DNA from: Carnegiea gigantea
Taxonomy: Eukaryota; Streptophyta; Magnoliopsida; Caryophyllales; Cactaceae
Assembly: GCA_029747015.1 (NCBI GenBank)
Contig: JAKOGI010001282.1
Coordinates: 203,992-267,991 of the forward strand
Direction of reading: 5' to 3'
Length of the DNA stretch: 64,000 nucleotides
Shown here: piece after piece, positions 1-11,014 of the stretch
Numbering within the stretch: position 1 is the first letter of the stretch
How the letters are laid out: every line of letters begins with the position of its first letter
Translations under genes and position numbers: made by a program
Notes under the pieces: generated by a model
Told to the model about the DNA's origin: nothing
Seen by the model: the letters and a program-made list of their open reading frames with translations, nothing else
Database searches by the model: none

Positions 1-135
1 CTAATCCTACAACTATAGTCACCTATTCTCGCAGGACTAAAAGTCGAAGGATTGTAAGATTTACAATCTCAAATCCCAATTAGAATCTTAATTATTTTCA
101 TATTAAAACTCTAATTGTCTACTAAGCCTCTCTCA
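1..135 (-). repeat. Truncated family-C LTR fragment at the window edge
   Basis: The first ~125 bases match, base for base over long runs, the middle of the solo LTR at 17005-17130, including the shared run CACCTATTCTC and the stretch ending CTAATTGTCTACTAA. Homology stops near the shared CTCTCAACGTTCCCC. It is therefore a piece of the same LTR family, cut at its right end; its left end lies outside the window. Nothing in it is coding. Confidence 0.7.
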
Positions 136-904
136 ACGTTCCCCACACCCAAAATAAACAAACCCGAAAAACCCCAAAATTTTGGGTCAAATTCGACCCG
201 AACCCTGCTCTACTCGAATATTATCTACTTACTTTTTATTTTCTTTAATTTTTTCCTCTTAACAATAATAGTTTTTCATTATAATGAGTCGTTTACAGAG
301 ACATTATACAGTTATCATATCCATTCGCAAATTAGACAATGGTTCCCGTTTTTCCCATAAAACAATGTCATGCGCAACTTATAAATGGCATGATTTTAGA
401 AAATGACCATGAAGCAACTCTGATATGAATAAAAATTAATTAGAATTAGATGAGTATTGAAAATGTGCAATGGACCAACTTATGTTTTTGTTAGGATCGA
501 CGTACTAACAATGCATGTCTGATTAGGTAATGTTAGGTTAACCAACAAAACATCAAATTATTAAAATGGGCTATTAACGGGTCAAACTGCTCCGACTCGC
601 TCTTGGATGGACCGACCGATTAATGACCTGATCAATTATTAATATTCTAATATATGGGTTAACCCATCCAAACATGACTCATTAATCATCATCCACCCAC
701 ACATGAATTTCATATATCATGTTCAAAAGTTTTTATATTTTTGACATTCTTTGAATAAATTATATTTACAATGCTTGATCATTTAATACAGATAATTTTA
801 AGTAATAAATATGCCAAATTTTTTATTTTGACAAAAAAAGAAATAATTCACAAGGAAAGCGCTTCAAATCCGTTGGGTTGATCCAAAACCCGTAAAACCG
901 AAAT
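136..904. other. Unclassified AT-rich DNA, no gene seen
   Basis: No supportable gene. It contains scattered ACCCG/CGGGT-type words (for example near 150-200 and 575-680), common in subterminal parts of plant hAT-like elements, but I cannot find paired terminal repeats. Together with 28715-29181 it is the old sequence into which LE1 inserted; similar ACCCG words continue on the far side of LE1. Confidence 0.4.
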
Positions 905-909
905 ATGTC
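905..909. repeat. Left target-site duplication of LE1 (ATGTC)
   Basis: ATGTC directly precedes the TGTTAGGG end of the left LE1 LTR. The matching copy at 28710-28714 reads ACGTC; the single difference is a C-to-T change at a CpG, the usual decay of methylated plant DNA. Confidence 0.6.
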
Positions 910-1395
910 TGTTAGGGATAAAGTTTTAATATTTATAAACCCTAAGTGTAAGGTGCATCATTGAGTACTTGGGGTGTCTTCCGCAGAGAGTTGTGTTTCT
1001 AACTATCAGAACTAACTAAAGCGTCCCGAGTTAGGCAAAATTGAAGGGAATGGAAAATAGAACTTAACTACTAGAGCAAACAAAAGGACTATGATTAGAT
1101 GTAAGATAAACCAAGTAATCAAGTCAAGCCCAAACCTTCCCTAGCTATGCTAGCATTTAGAGTTGATCGGTTGCATCGTTGAGGCCACCTAAACCCTCTC
1201 TCAAGGGCTAATAGGCTAATCTAGCTGCTTTAACCACTGATTTTCATGGGATTAGTTCAACTAAACTACTAGGTTGACAACTCTTCATCTGGCTAGCGAT
1301 GAGACTACTTTTATATCCCAATCCCGACTATTCTATCTACCCACACTAGGCAATCGACCTCACCTCTCAGCATAAATCAACCAAAACAAGGATGA
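910..1395 (-). repeat. LE1 3' LTR, outer part (left of GA insertion)
   Basis: Aligns with 27296-27780 of the right LTR, including TGTTAGGGA, TTTTAATATTTATAAACC and TTGAGTACTTGGGGTGTC. The alignment breaks at GATGA where GA inserted and resumes after GA. The AAGTGTAAGGTG box near the edge corresponds to AAGTGCAAGGTG in the other LE LTRs and to GCAAGTGCACGGTG in family C. Confidence 0.75.
1391..1395. repeat. Left target-site duplication of GA (GATGA)
   Basis: GATGA directly precedes the GA LTR and is repeated exactly at 15201-15205 after the other LTR. Joining the flanks restores the continuous LE1 LTR seen undisturbed at 27296-28709. Confidence 0.85.
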
Positions 1396-4066
1396 CGTAA
1401 CACCCCTGCTACCGACCAGGGATGTCACACCGCTAGGATCCCCCAAGGGAGACCCCTAAGGGTCTTCTTCTGCAGACTTTCTTCTAAATTTTACCAAATT
1501 TTATCTTTAGTTAGGAAATCCTGGGACGAAATCGGTAGAGTTCCGTCTGTAATTACAACATTTCTAAAATTTACATAATGAAGTTCAGGGTACCTGTGAA
1601 CTTTTTAACCAAAATGCAAAATAATAAGGAGTACCAACGAGTCACACACTCGTGGCGGGGCTTATGCCCTTTACAAACACTTATTACAAAAATTTACATA
1701 GGTTCATACTGCCAGAGCCACTGAGCCACTACATGACCAACGTACGCACTTTCTTTACAACAAAACATCATTTCAGATGGCTTCACAACGTCATATTAAA
1801 GGCACATCAGTAGAAGCAACTAGTGGTCCGTTCATTCTTCACCTGGTGGGAAAGGAAATGGAAATGAAGTGAGCCACCACATGCTCAGTGAGTGTCCCTC
1901 CACTGCCTAAAACAAAACTTTACATGCAATATTATTCATAACATACGCTTGATAATCCTATAGCTGTACTAAGTCGCATATCACAGACCATAGACTCCTG
2001 GTTAGACACGCAAGAATGTTAACTTTCTAGTACTAATCAACGATGGCATGTTGAGATCTTGTTTACGCATGATGCGATTAAGAAACATTGGCAGTAGATG
2101 CGATATCACTTATTCATTCAATGTGCACTTTGAAAGTCATTACTTGAGGTGCTATGAACAACATGGCCACATATAACTTTGAAGTCACACACATTTAGCT
2201 AGAAAGCCCACAAGTTTACTTTGAAGCTACCAATGCAGAAACCTTCTTTTCCCTTTTGGCAAACTTTTCTTAAAAAGCTTAAAGATTGACTTTCTTTCAA
2301 GAAATCTCTTCTTGTTGGTCCCTTTGAACCCTTAAAACTTTCTTTCTTTCTGAATACTAAAAGGCTATAAGTCGACTGCTTTCTTATTCTTTAGAAAAGT
2401 AATCTGGGCATAAGATTGTTACGAAGTGCTGGTTGGGAGAGATCTACACTCAATCCCAGTGAGATTAACTCACTCTAAGCTCTTACTCCCGGGATGGCAA
2501 CTAACTTTTGGACCTTAACCCTCGTCAGGGTCTCTAGAGACTACTCTTTAGGCTAGGGATTCCCCTGTTCAAGTAGGTTCACTCCCATCTATTGTCCCTA
2601 AGCACTTATCTAAGCCATTTAAACTGGTCATAATGACTAATAACTTGTTTACTTCTTTTGGTAAAAACCACTTGTCATACAACTCACACTTTTATAAAAA
2701 AATGTTTTAGGGATTCCCCCGTTCAAGCAGGTTCACTCCCAAACAGTGGTTGTGTAGCTAAAAATAGGTCATTGCTTATTACTAGTCCTGGCTATTATTA
2801 GTTTGAAAACACAAGAGGCATTCTTTGTCAAATCATTACCCATTAATGCATAATGTACCTTTAAAAAGGAAGGGGGGTTTTACGCGTTTCACATACATAC
2901 ACTTCATAATCAATTCAACAATATAATGAGCCACACATGGCCTTGCAATCCACATGATTGCGGAAATTTCATAACCCAGGCTCCCTCCTCACAAGCACCG
3001 TACCACAAAGACCTCGAACTACTCATAGTTCTTCCTCAAACCATCCAACTACCGTCTCGGTTTCAATTTCACAATCTAGCAACCTAACCAATATGATATA
3101 CTGAAAGGCAATGCATAACTTACGCACTTACCAATGTTGAACTTACTGCTTAAATACTAACAATTAGTCGAGCGCTGCAACCAATGGTCATATCCAAGCA
3201 CACATATATATATATATAATCTCAAGTAAGCATTCATACGGTTAAACTTAATTAGAAGCGTAGGGGTCTGATTGGCATTCATGTAGGTTAGCTAGGAGTC
3301 GTAAACAATTCATTCTAAAGCCAAACATACCTTACTTGATGGACAAGAATTGATTTCATGTTAACTTTAACCTATTTCGCCATTTACATCTTCATGCTAG
3401 ACGTAAAACGACTCACTGATTGAATGATAATCTATACTATTGAAGTCTAGCAAGAATCAAATATCTATTTACACATAGAAGGAATTATTCGTTTAGGCTA
3501 ACATGATCAATTAGGCATATTATGACTCTAAACTTCCGTTTGTCATATTACTCACACTAATCAAACCCGTTTAGATCATTTTAGCCATAATACGCCTTTA
3601 GACCATCGTTCCTTTCATCGTAGTCATTTTCGAATCTAAATAAGTCGTTTAGGCGTAAGTCCTTTTGAGGTGTTCGTTTCTTTCGGACGCTGTCAGTCGA
3701 GTATGGTTTAACTAAGCATACACAAGACGATTCTAAACATTTACAACGTACTTCGGAGTTATTAAACAATTATGAGATTAACTAAACGTACATTTGTTGA
3801 TACTTAACATTTATAGATCATTTCAAATTCAATAAGCGATTATAAATTCATTAAAAATATATACGTTGATTCCAAACCTTCATGATTCGTTTCGAACTAA
3901 CCCCTTTTAGGCATGGATTAACTATAAGCAATCGGATCAGCGTCTAACATATATAGTTCGTTTCGAATTAAAGTCTCATGCGTGAGTTAACTAGATTGAT
4001 TCAATTCGAAGCTAAAGGTATATAATTCATTTCAAAGTAGAATCGCAAACATCCATTAGTTACACA

Positions 4067-4490
4067 CATTCGAATTGACGCTAAATGCTTGTAATTCACT
4101 TCGAATTATGAACTCAGGCATTCAATAGTTACATACATTCGAATTAACGCTAAAGGCATGTAATTCACTTCGAATTATAAACTCAGGCATTCAATAGTTA
4201 TATACATTCGAATTAACGCTAAACGCATGTAATTCACTTCGAATTATAAACTCAGGCATTCAATAGTTACATACATTCGAATTAACGCTAAAGGCATGTA
4301 ATTCACTTCGAATTATAAACTCAGGTATTCAATAGTTACATACATTCGAATTAACGCTAAATGCATGTAATTCACTTCGAATTATAAACTCAGGCATTCA
4401 ATAGTTACATACATTCGAATTAACGCTAAAGGCATGTAATTCACTTCAACTTATAAACTCAGGCAAAAATTGACTACATGCATTCAAATT
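4067..4490 (-). repeat. 69-bp tandem repeats in GA left LTR (about 6 copies)
   Basis: The word GAATTAACGC recurs at 4141, 4210, 4279, 4348 and 4417, exactly 69 bases apart, preceded by a diverged copy near 4072 and followed by a partial one. Each unit contains ATTCGAATTAACGC and CACTTCGAATTATAAAC, so a TTCGAA palindrome occurs twice per unit. The array lies downstream of the LTR TATA-like box in the direction of transcription. Confidence 0.9.
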
Positions 4491-4766
4491 AAGCAGGCAT
4501 AGCTCACTTCTTGGCATTTCTAACGCATTTAGCAAACCCTAACTTGACTTATCTGACTTCAATCTACTAAAAACGTTTCAAGATCAGTAATAGCTTAGGA
4601 GGGAGAAACACTTACTTGGATTAGCCTAGTTTCAACTTCAAACAGCAAACACCAAAGCTCCCACGCTGCTAAACCCGAACCCAAGCCCCGACAGTGAGCA
4701 AATTCGAAACCTAGCCCTCGATTTGGTGATGCTTGTGGCAGATTGAGGCTTAATTTTTGGCACTAA

Positions 4767-4773
4767 TTTATAG
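4767..4773 (-). promoter_or_regulatory. TATA-like box in GA left LTR
   Basis: Minus strand reads CTCTATAAATTAG. The same box is at 14503-14509 in the right LTR. It is preceded by a GC-rich, CT/GA-repeat stretch, the layout of a plant LTR promoter. Confidence 0.5.
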
Positions 4774-5407
4774 AGGAGGCTGGAATGGAGGTGGATCGCC
4801 GGTTTTCGACAGGTGGACGGCCGGTTCTGGGCGAGGAAACGCGTGGGTGAGAGGTCGTGCGAAGTGGATGAAGTTTGGTGGTTGAATGGGCGGCTGAGAT
4901 GTGTGTAGGGGGGACCGGTGGCCCCTTTCTCTCGCCGGTGACGCGTGCTGGCCGGCGGCAGCGCCAGGTGGCCGGTCGCCGGTGAGAGAGAGAGGGAGAG
5001 AGAGAGGGACGCGTTAGAGAGAGAGAGCGCGAGCGTGTGTGGGGGGTCGGGGTCCTCCCCGACTCGGGTTCCCCCTCCCCTTTTCAATCCTTTTTTTTTT
5101 TTGGTTGTTTTAGGTTAAACTAATAACATTCAACTAAATTTTGGCCCCGTACTCGCTAATGGTTAGGCTAAACCCGATTTGAAAGACCCATAATCAACAT
5201 TTCACTTTAAACTTTGTGAATCGACCAAGCAAAATGAAAAACGATTTCAAAAACTTGGTTTAGCGTTGATTCAAATATTGTATAAATAAGTAGTGTCAAT
5301 AATAACGTTAGTCAAACAATCGATCCTTTTATTGAAACTAGTCGTTAAAAACTCACACGGTCGACTAAACAGTTAGTCAGTAATAGCATGAAAGCGTGGC
5401 TCTTACA

Positions 5408-5420
5408 CTCTCCCCCCTTA
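5408..5420 (-). promoter_or_regulatory. Polypurine tract of GA
   Basis: Minus strand reads TAAGGGGGGAGAG directly before TGTAAGAGCC, the start of the 3' LTR. This is the expected plus-strand DNA priming site and fixes the element's orientation. Confidence 0.85.
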
Positions 5421-5921
5421 AAAGAATTTCGTCCTCAAAATTTGCTCATCTGATGGAAATAATGCGGGATATTTTTCAAGCATTTCGTTTTCTAATTCCC
5501 AAGTTACTTCTGCCATCTTGTGATGTTTCCATAACACCTTAACATAGGGGATGCCCCTGTTTCTGAGCTTCTTTTCCGTCTTCTCCAAAATCCGAATGGG
5601 TTCTTCTACATAGGTGAGATTCTCCTTAACTTGCAGGGGTTCATATCGGATGACATGATCCAGATTCGGAACATATTTCCTGAGACTAGATACATGAAAT
5701 ACATTGTGGATACCTTGCAATGAGGGTGGTAAGGCCAGTTGGTACGCAACCGATCCGACTTTCTGCAAGACTTCAAACGGTCCAATGAACCATGGGCTTA
5801 GTTTTCCCTTTTGTCCGAATCTTATACTTCCCTTGAGTGGGGACACTTTCATAAATACGTGGTCTCCAATCTCAAACTCCAGCGGCCTTCTCCTATTATC
5901 CACGTAACTCTTTTGTCTACT
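5418..5921 (-). pseudogene. GA integrase C-terminal part with chromodomain-like tail
   Basis: About 161 codons. The start matches the gypsy integrase C-terminus: EIGDHVFMKVSPLKG, then GPFEVL (GPY/F module), then HNVFHVSSLRKYVPN. The last ~45 residues run from VEEPIRILEKTEKKLRN to VTWELENEM, the shape of a degenerate chromodomain that in this clade is thought to steer integration to heterochromatin. A TAG at the left join with the upstream integrase part (VDNRRRPLEF preceded by a stop) interrupts the frame. It ends within the polypurine tract region. Confident assignment; function dead. Confidence 0.85.
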
Positions 5922-6950
5922 CTATGCGGCTTGCAATCCCTTGTGGATTGTCTTAATTATTTCGATCGTTCGATCGATTAAGTCAACCTTGAATGGTTCC
6001 CTTTCCCCTATTTCATCCCAACAAACAGGATTTCTGCAACGTCTACCGTATAGCGCCTCGAAAGGAGCCATGCCTATACTGGCATGGTGACTATTATTGT
6101 ACGCAAATTCAACCAGAGGCAGGTTATGATCCCAAGTTCTAGCAGAATCGAGGGCACAGTCTCTCAACATATCCTCCAGGGTTTGAATAGTTCTTTCAGA
6201 TTGACCGTCCGTCTGAGGATGGAAGGTCGTAGTTAATCATAATTCTGTGCCCATTGCTCTTTGAAAACCATGCCAGAAGCGGGATACAAACTTGGTGTCG
6301 CGATCTGACACAATACTGAGTGGCACACCATGCAGTCTAACTATCTCCTTAATGTATAGGTTAGTCAATTGCTCAGAGGTGATAGTGGCCTTGATGGGTA
6401 AGAAGTGTGCGGCCTTGGTCAATTTGTCAACTATAACCCACACACCATCATGCTGTCTGATGGTCTTTGGCATTCCAATCATGAAATCCATGGTGATGTG
6501 TTCCCATTTCCACTCGGGAATTGGCAAGGGTTGTAGTAAACCTCCAGGTTTCTGATGCTCGGTTTTCACCCGTTGACATATAAGGCACCGAGCCACGTAC
6601 TCTGCGATATCCCTTTTCATGCCATTCCACCAATAATGGGTTTTCAAGTCATGGTACATCTTCGTACTTCCAGGGTGCATAACAAGTGTGGAATTGTGCG
6701 CCTCCTTTAACAATTCCTTTTTGAGAGCTATTATGTTAGGTACACACAGACTATTCCCGCACCAAAGTATCTCATTTTGGATGGAAAATACCTTATTCTT
6801 TCCCCCTTCCATGCCCTTCTTTATCTTCATAAGTTCAGGGTCATCCTTCTCCTGTTGCTTGATCGTTTCGATCAATGGCAAAGAGGTTTGAAGCGCTGCC
6901 AAGTAGCTTTGATTTCCTGGTAGCACTACCTCTATTTGTAGCACGTTGAG
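5922..6950 (-). pseudogene. GA integrase, zinc-binding and catalytic core
   Basis: Zinc-binding region: HNSTLVMHPGSTKMYHD followed by ARCLICQRVK, the HHCC pattern. Core: TMDFMIGMP (first Asp), IVSDRDTKF (second Asp), and NNSHHASIGMAPFEALYGR downstream of a lost HPQTDGQ segment that lies just past an in-frame stop near 6237. Length and order match gypsy integrases. A stop between the two pieces destroys the frame. Confidence 0.85.
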
Positions 6951-7397
6951 CTCCCTTAGGAGTTTCTTTTCTTGTGTAAGTAGACGAGCTACAGACCCCA
7001 TGGATTTTCTACTCAGTGCGTCTGCCACCACGTTTGCCTTTCCAGGGTGATATTTGATCTCCATATCATAATTCTTTAGGAGTTCTAGCCATCTTCTTTG
7101 CCTCATGTTTAACACTTTCTAAGTAAAGATGTATTTCAAGCTCTTGTGGTCAGTGTATACTTCATACCTTACTCCATAGAGGTAATGTCTCTAGATTTTT
7201 AAGGCAAACAGAACCGCGGCTAATTCTAGGTCATGTGTTGGATAATTCTCTTTGTAGGGCTTCAGTTGGCAAGAGGCATAAGCAATAACTCTACCTTTTT
7301 GCATTAATACACATCCCAGTCCCTTTTTGGACGCATCACTGTAGATTACGAACCCTTCATTACCTTCAGGTATAGCTAGTATTGGGGTAGACACCAT
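6951..7397 (-). pseudogene. GA RNase H
   Basis: [18 protein letters not shown] gives the first catalytic Asp, followed by [20 protein letters not shown] and [11 protein letters not shown]; then an in-frame interruption near 7116-7190, and YDMEIKYHPGKANVVADALSRK, the usual end of the gypsy RNase H domain. It lies between reverse transcriptase and integrase as expected. Broken by stops. Confidence 0.85.
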
Positions 7398-8456
7398 TCG
7401 GTTCTTTAGTTCCTAAAAGGCATCTTCACACTCTATAGTCCATTCGAATTTGTTGGTCTTCTAAAGTAATCTGGTAATAGGTAAGGCTAGTTTAGAAAAT
7501 CCTTTTACAAATCTTCGATAGTAGCTAGCCATACCTAAGAAGCTTCACACTTCGGAGACGTTTGTGGGTCTCGGCCAATTTACGATGGCCTCTATCTTTG
7601 TCGGGTCCACTGATATACCATCCTTGGTCACTATATGGCCCAGAAATTGCACCTGTTCTAGCCAAAACTTGCACTTTTTAAACTTGGCATATAACTTGTG
7701 TTCTTCTAGGGTTTGCAACGCCATTCGTAGGTGGCCTGCATGTTCCACTCTAGTCTTAGAGTATACTAAGATATCATCGATGAATACCACGATGAATTTG
7801 TCGAGAAAGGACTTAAAGACCCTATTCATTAAGTCCATAAAGAATGGGGGAGCATTCGTTAATCCAAATGGTAACACCAAGAACTCATAATGCCCATATC
7901 GAGTGCGAAAAGCGGTTTTAGGCACATCCTCATTCTTGATCTTCAATTGATGGTATCCCGATCTCAAATCAATCTTCGAGAACACCGAAGCACCAGCCAA
8001 TTGATCAAACAGGTCATCAATTCAAGGAAGTGGGTATTTATTCTTGACCGTTACCTTATTTAGTTCTCGATAGTCGATACATAACCTCAAACTCCCATCC
8101 TTTTTCTTCACAAATAGTATTGGTGCTCCCTAGGGTGAGACACTAGGTTGAATTAACCCCTTATCCAGTAACTCTTACAACTGAGTTTTCAACTCTGTCA
8201 TCTCCGCAGGTGCCATTCGATAAGGTGCCTTGGATATTGGGGTAGTTCCAAGTACCAGTTCAATGGTAAATTCAATTTCTCTGTCGGGCGGAAGCCCTGG
8301 TACCTCTTGAAACACCTGCGGAAACTCCCTTGTTACTGAAATCTCACTCAGATCCAACTCCTTCAATTTTGCGACCTCAATCGCATACAAATAGCCCTGA
8401 CATCCTTTCTTCAACATTTTGAATGCTTGCATAGCGGATACCGTTGGGATGGTCAC
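7398..8456 (-). pseudogene. GA reverse transcriptase
   Basis: N-terminal part: EFPQVFQEVPGLPPDREIEF and APYRMAPAEMTELK. Central part: [27 protein letters not shown] and [11 protein letters not shown], where FIDD is the catalytic YxDD box. C-terminal part: [19 protein letters not shown]. Between 8001 and 8174 the frame reads through three stops (in [20 protein letters not shown] context), and a further stop lies after TNVSEV near 7544. Catalytic residues are present but the frame is not open. Confidence 0.9.
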
Positions 8457-8529
8457 TTGGTGGCCGCTTCCCTTAAAGGTTACTCTTTCTCCATCGGGGG
8501 CCGAGAAAGTAACCAGCTTTCTCTCACAG

Positions 8530-8874
8530 TCAATAGTAACTGTGTCTGGTTAACCAATCCATCCCTAGAATAACGTCCCAACCTTGTATATCTAGTTGTA
8601 CTAGGTCTACAGGGAGAACTCTCCCTTCCAATTGAATAGCACAGTCTCTAAAAACAAGATCGGTATAATATGTAGATCCTAAAGGGGTGGTCACATATAA
8701 TTGTACATCCATCTCACTGGGCTTGCTAGTGAGTTTCCTTGTAAAGGTAGGATTTACAAAAGAATGCGTGGCACTCGAATCAAATAAAACATGAGCATAA
8801 AGATGTTTAATAAGAAGAGTACCTGATACCGTGGCAGCGGGGTTCTCCACCTCATCTCCTTCTAAGCTAAACAC
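8530..8874 (-). pseudogene. GA aspartic protease
   Basis: LFDSSATHSFVNPTF occupies the active-site position; gypsy proteases normally have DSGATHSF, so the catalytic-loop Gly has become Ser. The flap-side motif VILGMDWL is kept. It is in frame with gag, separated from it by one TAG at 8887-8889, suggesting an original single gag-pol frame. A small frameshift follows MDWLTRH before the VTIDCERKLV segment that leads into reverse transcriptase. Confidence 0.8.
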
Positions 8875-8886
8875 TCGACCACCTGC

Positions 8887-9821
8887 CTATGGTCTTTTCC
8901 CACTTCTGTTGCCTCCCGACGTTGTATTCGCAGGAGGGCGACCTCTCTGAGAGACAGGGTTGGTTCCCGTTCCAGGACCTTGAATGTTGCCTTGTCGATT
9001 CCTTGCTTTTCTGGGGCAATCTGCGAGTTTGTGGTCCATTGCACCACACCCATAACATCCTTGAGTACCATACTTGTAAGGTCCGTAATGCAACCGTCCG
9101 CATTGATTGCAAGGTTCAATCTCTGGTCTTGGTGCAATTCGTACTCCCTTACCCAGATCCTTCGCGGGGTTAAAGTTTCTAAATCTCTTTTTCCCCTGAG
9201 TACTGGACCCTCCTTGGCTAAATTTTCTTTTAGCTTGGCCCATCTGCCGACTCTCGACCTCAGTTTCTTCTAAGACTGGGGCAATTTTCACTGCCCTCTG
9301 ATACATTTCTTGGAAGCTAGTAAAGACATGCCCAACTATCATCCGCTCAATTGACCCTTTAAGACCTTGTTCAAAATGATCCATCTTCATCTCTTCAGTG
9401 GCGACCTGATTAGCTGCAAAGCGGCTGAGTTCATTAAACTTCGCTGCGTGCTCTATCATGCCCATTTGTCCTTGCTTCAGATGTAAAAATTCTTGTTCTT
9501 TCACCCTTTTCATATCCTGAGGGTAATGTTGGGCATCCATCAGAGTTTTTAACTGCTCGCAGCTTAGGGCTGGCTCCCCAGCTCGGGGTTTAACTATACC
9601 CCACCAAAATTCTGCCTCTTTCTCAACTGATGAGTTGCTAGGCGTACTTTAAAGCCTTCAGGACAATCCATCACTTCGAATAGGTTCTCCATGCTTCTCA
9701 ACCACTCCTCGTATGCGAGGGGGTTGCTTCCTCCACTAAACCTCGGTGGTTTTAACTTGTCAAACTGACAAATCATCTCTAGATCGGTTGGCTCCGCCAT
9801 CCGTTCTCTTCGGGGAGGCAA
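8887..9821 (-). pseudogene. GA gag (capsid and zinc knuckle)
   Basis: The N-terminus reads PPRRERMAEP, then PPRFSGGSNPLAYEEWLRSME, typical of the gypsy retrotransposon gag domain. The expected first codon has decayed to TTG at 9821; the next ATG is at 9800. A frameshift near 9605-9620 splits it: past the shift the second frame continues with EFWWGIVKPRAGE and the block to 8887. The C-terminal part has one zinc knuckle, CYGCGAMDHKLADC (CX2CX4HX4C), preceded by basic residues. Gag packages the element RNA in virus-like particles. Confidence 0.85.
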
Positions 9822-10163
9822 TGCTACACAACTGTTTATGTAAAGTTGCTTAGTTTATATATATATAAAAATAAGTTTATCAAAGTATTTATAAACATAA
9901 GACAATATTCAGGAAACATTCATTAGTAAAATGCATTCACACTTTACGAAACATAGGGGTGAAACCCTTGCTCACTCATTCATTCCGAGGATACATTTAG
10001 CTTGGGAATCATCTAAGAGTTCCTGACACACTGACGCCTTAAGAAGGGAAGAAACTAGGAGGGTACATTGACTATAGTTTATTAAATACATTACATATGG
10101 CAACGACTTTGGATCACATTAGTCTCTAAACATCACTGGGGGAATCTCCCTCAGGAGGGTTGT
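9822..10163 (-). other. GA spacer between extra ORF and gag, no gene seen
   Basis: About 340 bases of untranslated leader on the minus strand, with a short TA run near 9858-9870. I see no conserved coding pattern. Confidence 0.5.
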
Positions 10164-10838
10164 CTACCACTGGCTCATCGAACCTTCAGACTCCACTGGG
10201 GATAATAAGTCCCATAACACGAAGGTTGGGGAGTGTTCTACATCGGGAGCTTCATCCACCACCTCCCTCATTCTTAGCATCATGGCCTGCCAGCCACGGG
10301 GGTATTGAGCACCAAATGAATCTATCCAACGAGCTCACATTGTGGCTACTCGTTTGTATCGCCTTGCCTGAGGGTTTTCCGCAAACAGAAGCCTCATTTG
10401 ATGATGCTCGATTTGATTTCTTTCGGCTATTGTGCGTGGTAGTTGTTGGGTAGCGGTGGGAGCAATCAAAGCCGTATTAACCAGCTCAATAGCGGCATCG
10501 CTCCTCCCTAAGGGGGTATCTCCTAAGGAATCCACTTGTCCTTCTGCTAATATTAGGAAATCCACTAATCCTCTGAAAGTAAATGGAGTGTAAGCTCCCC
10601 TGCGCACATGATATAGACGGAGGATGGAGGTGACCTCGCTTCATCTTCCCGTACTAGGCATTGTTCGGATGAACTTATAATTCCAGTGGTTTTGAGTGAC
10701 CCGTAAGGGTCTCCACTGGTTGCTCCTAATCATTGCTTCCCAAAAGATGACCGCATTCCACGCAGCTAGCCAGAATGGAAGGTACTCGAAATCATCGATG
10801 CTAAACACTATCCTACATCACCTCACTGGATTAGGCAT
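10164..10838 (-). pseudogene. GA extra ORF upstream of gag, function unknown (224 codons, three TGA stops)
   Basis: A single minus-strand frame starts at an ATG (10836-10838), with an in-frame TAG two codons upstream, and ends at TAG (10164-10166). It is open except for TGA at 10818-10820, 10641-10643 and 10335-10337; each could be a one-base decay of TGG. The reconstructed context is protein-like: unusually rich in Trp and aromatic residues near the start (DDFEYLPFWLAAWNAVIFW), then NHWNYKFIRTMPSTGR, YTPFTFRGLVDFL, and a basic/polar end with RYKRVATM and GAQYPRGWQAMM. I recognise no domain. It sits between the primer site and gag, the position where some plant retrotransposons carry additional ORFs. 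The reading frame is seen in the sequence; the idea that it encoded a protein is inference. Confidence 0.6.
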
Positions 10839-11000
10839 AAGCTAACAAGCATGCATTCGAATGAGAGTCCTACGCCATGTTCTAGTTCGTGCCCTCAAGT
10901 ATGCAAAACAAGCACATAGTAAGCTCAAATAAACACTTTAAGGCACATACTTTCACACATTGATATACCTAAGTTCACATCTATATGCATATGCAACCTA

Positions 11001-11014
11001 TGGCTCTGATACCA
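11001..11014 (-). promoter_or_regulatory. GA primer binding site, initiator tRNA-Met type
   Basis: Minus strand reads TGGTATCAGAGCCA, the standard complement of the 3' end of plant initiator tRNA-Met, five bases inside the right LTR. Fully conserved. Confidence 0.92.

Larger units (their letters stand above)
1396..5407 (-). repeat. GA left (3') LTR
   Basis: Begins CGTAACACCCC (the other copy has TGTAACACCCC, so the terminal TG has decayed to CG) and ends GGCTCTTACA. Inside, read left to right, are a short TA microsatellite (about 3203-3218), a block of 69-bp tandem repeats, a TATA-like box and a GC- and GA-rich upstream stretch (about 4780-5080). Compared with the right LTR it lacks about 53 bp near its inner end, one 69-bp unit, and most of a CA/TA microsatellite. 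Open frames inside, including one at 4638-5087, are GC-rich LTR sequence and not genes. Confidence 0.85.

Noticed and set aside
4638..5087. 149-codon minus-strand open frame with Arg/Ser/Leu-rich text
   Set aside because: It lies in the GC-rich promoter part of the GA LTR and is not kept in the other LTR copy, where a different strand and frame is open (14522-14878).
7564..7890. 108-codon plus-strand frame
   Set aside because: Antisense shadow of GA reverse transcriptase; the minus frame carries the motifs.
10335..10607. Short 90-codon ORF starting at GTG as a separate gene
   Set aside because: It is the middle part of the longer frame 10164-10838; the GTG is an internal Val codon.
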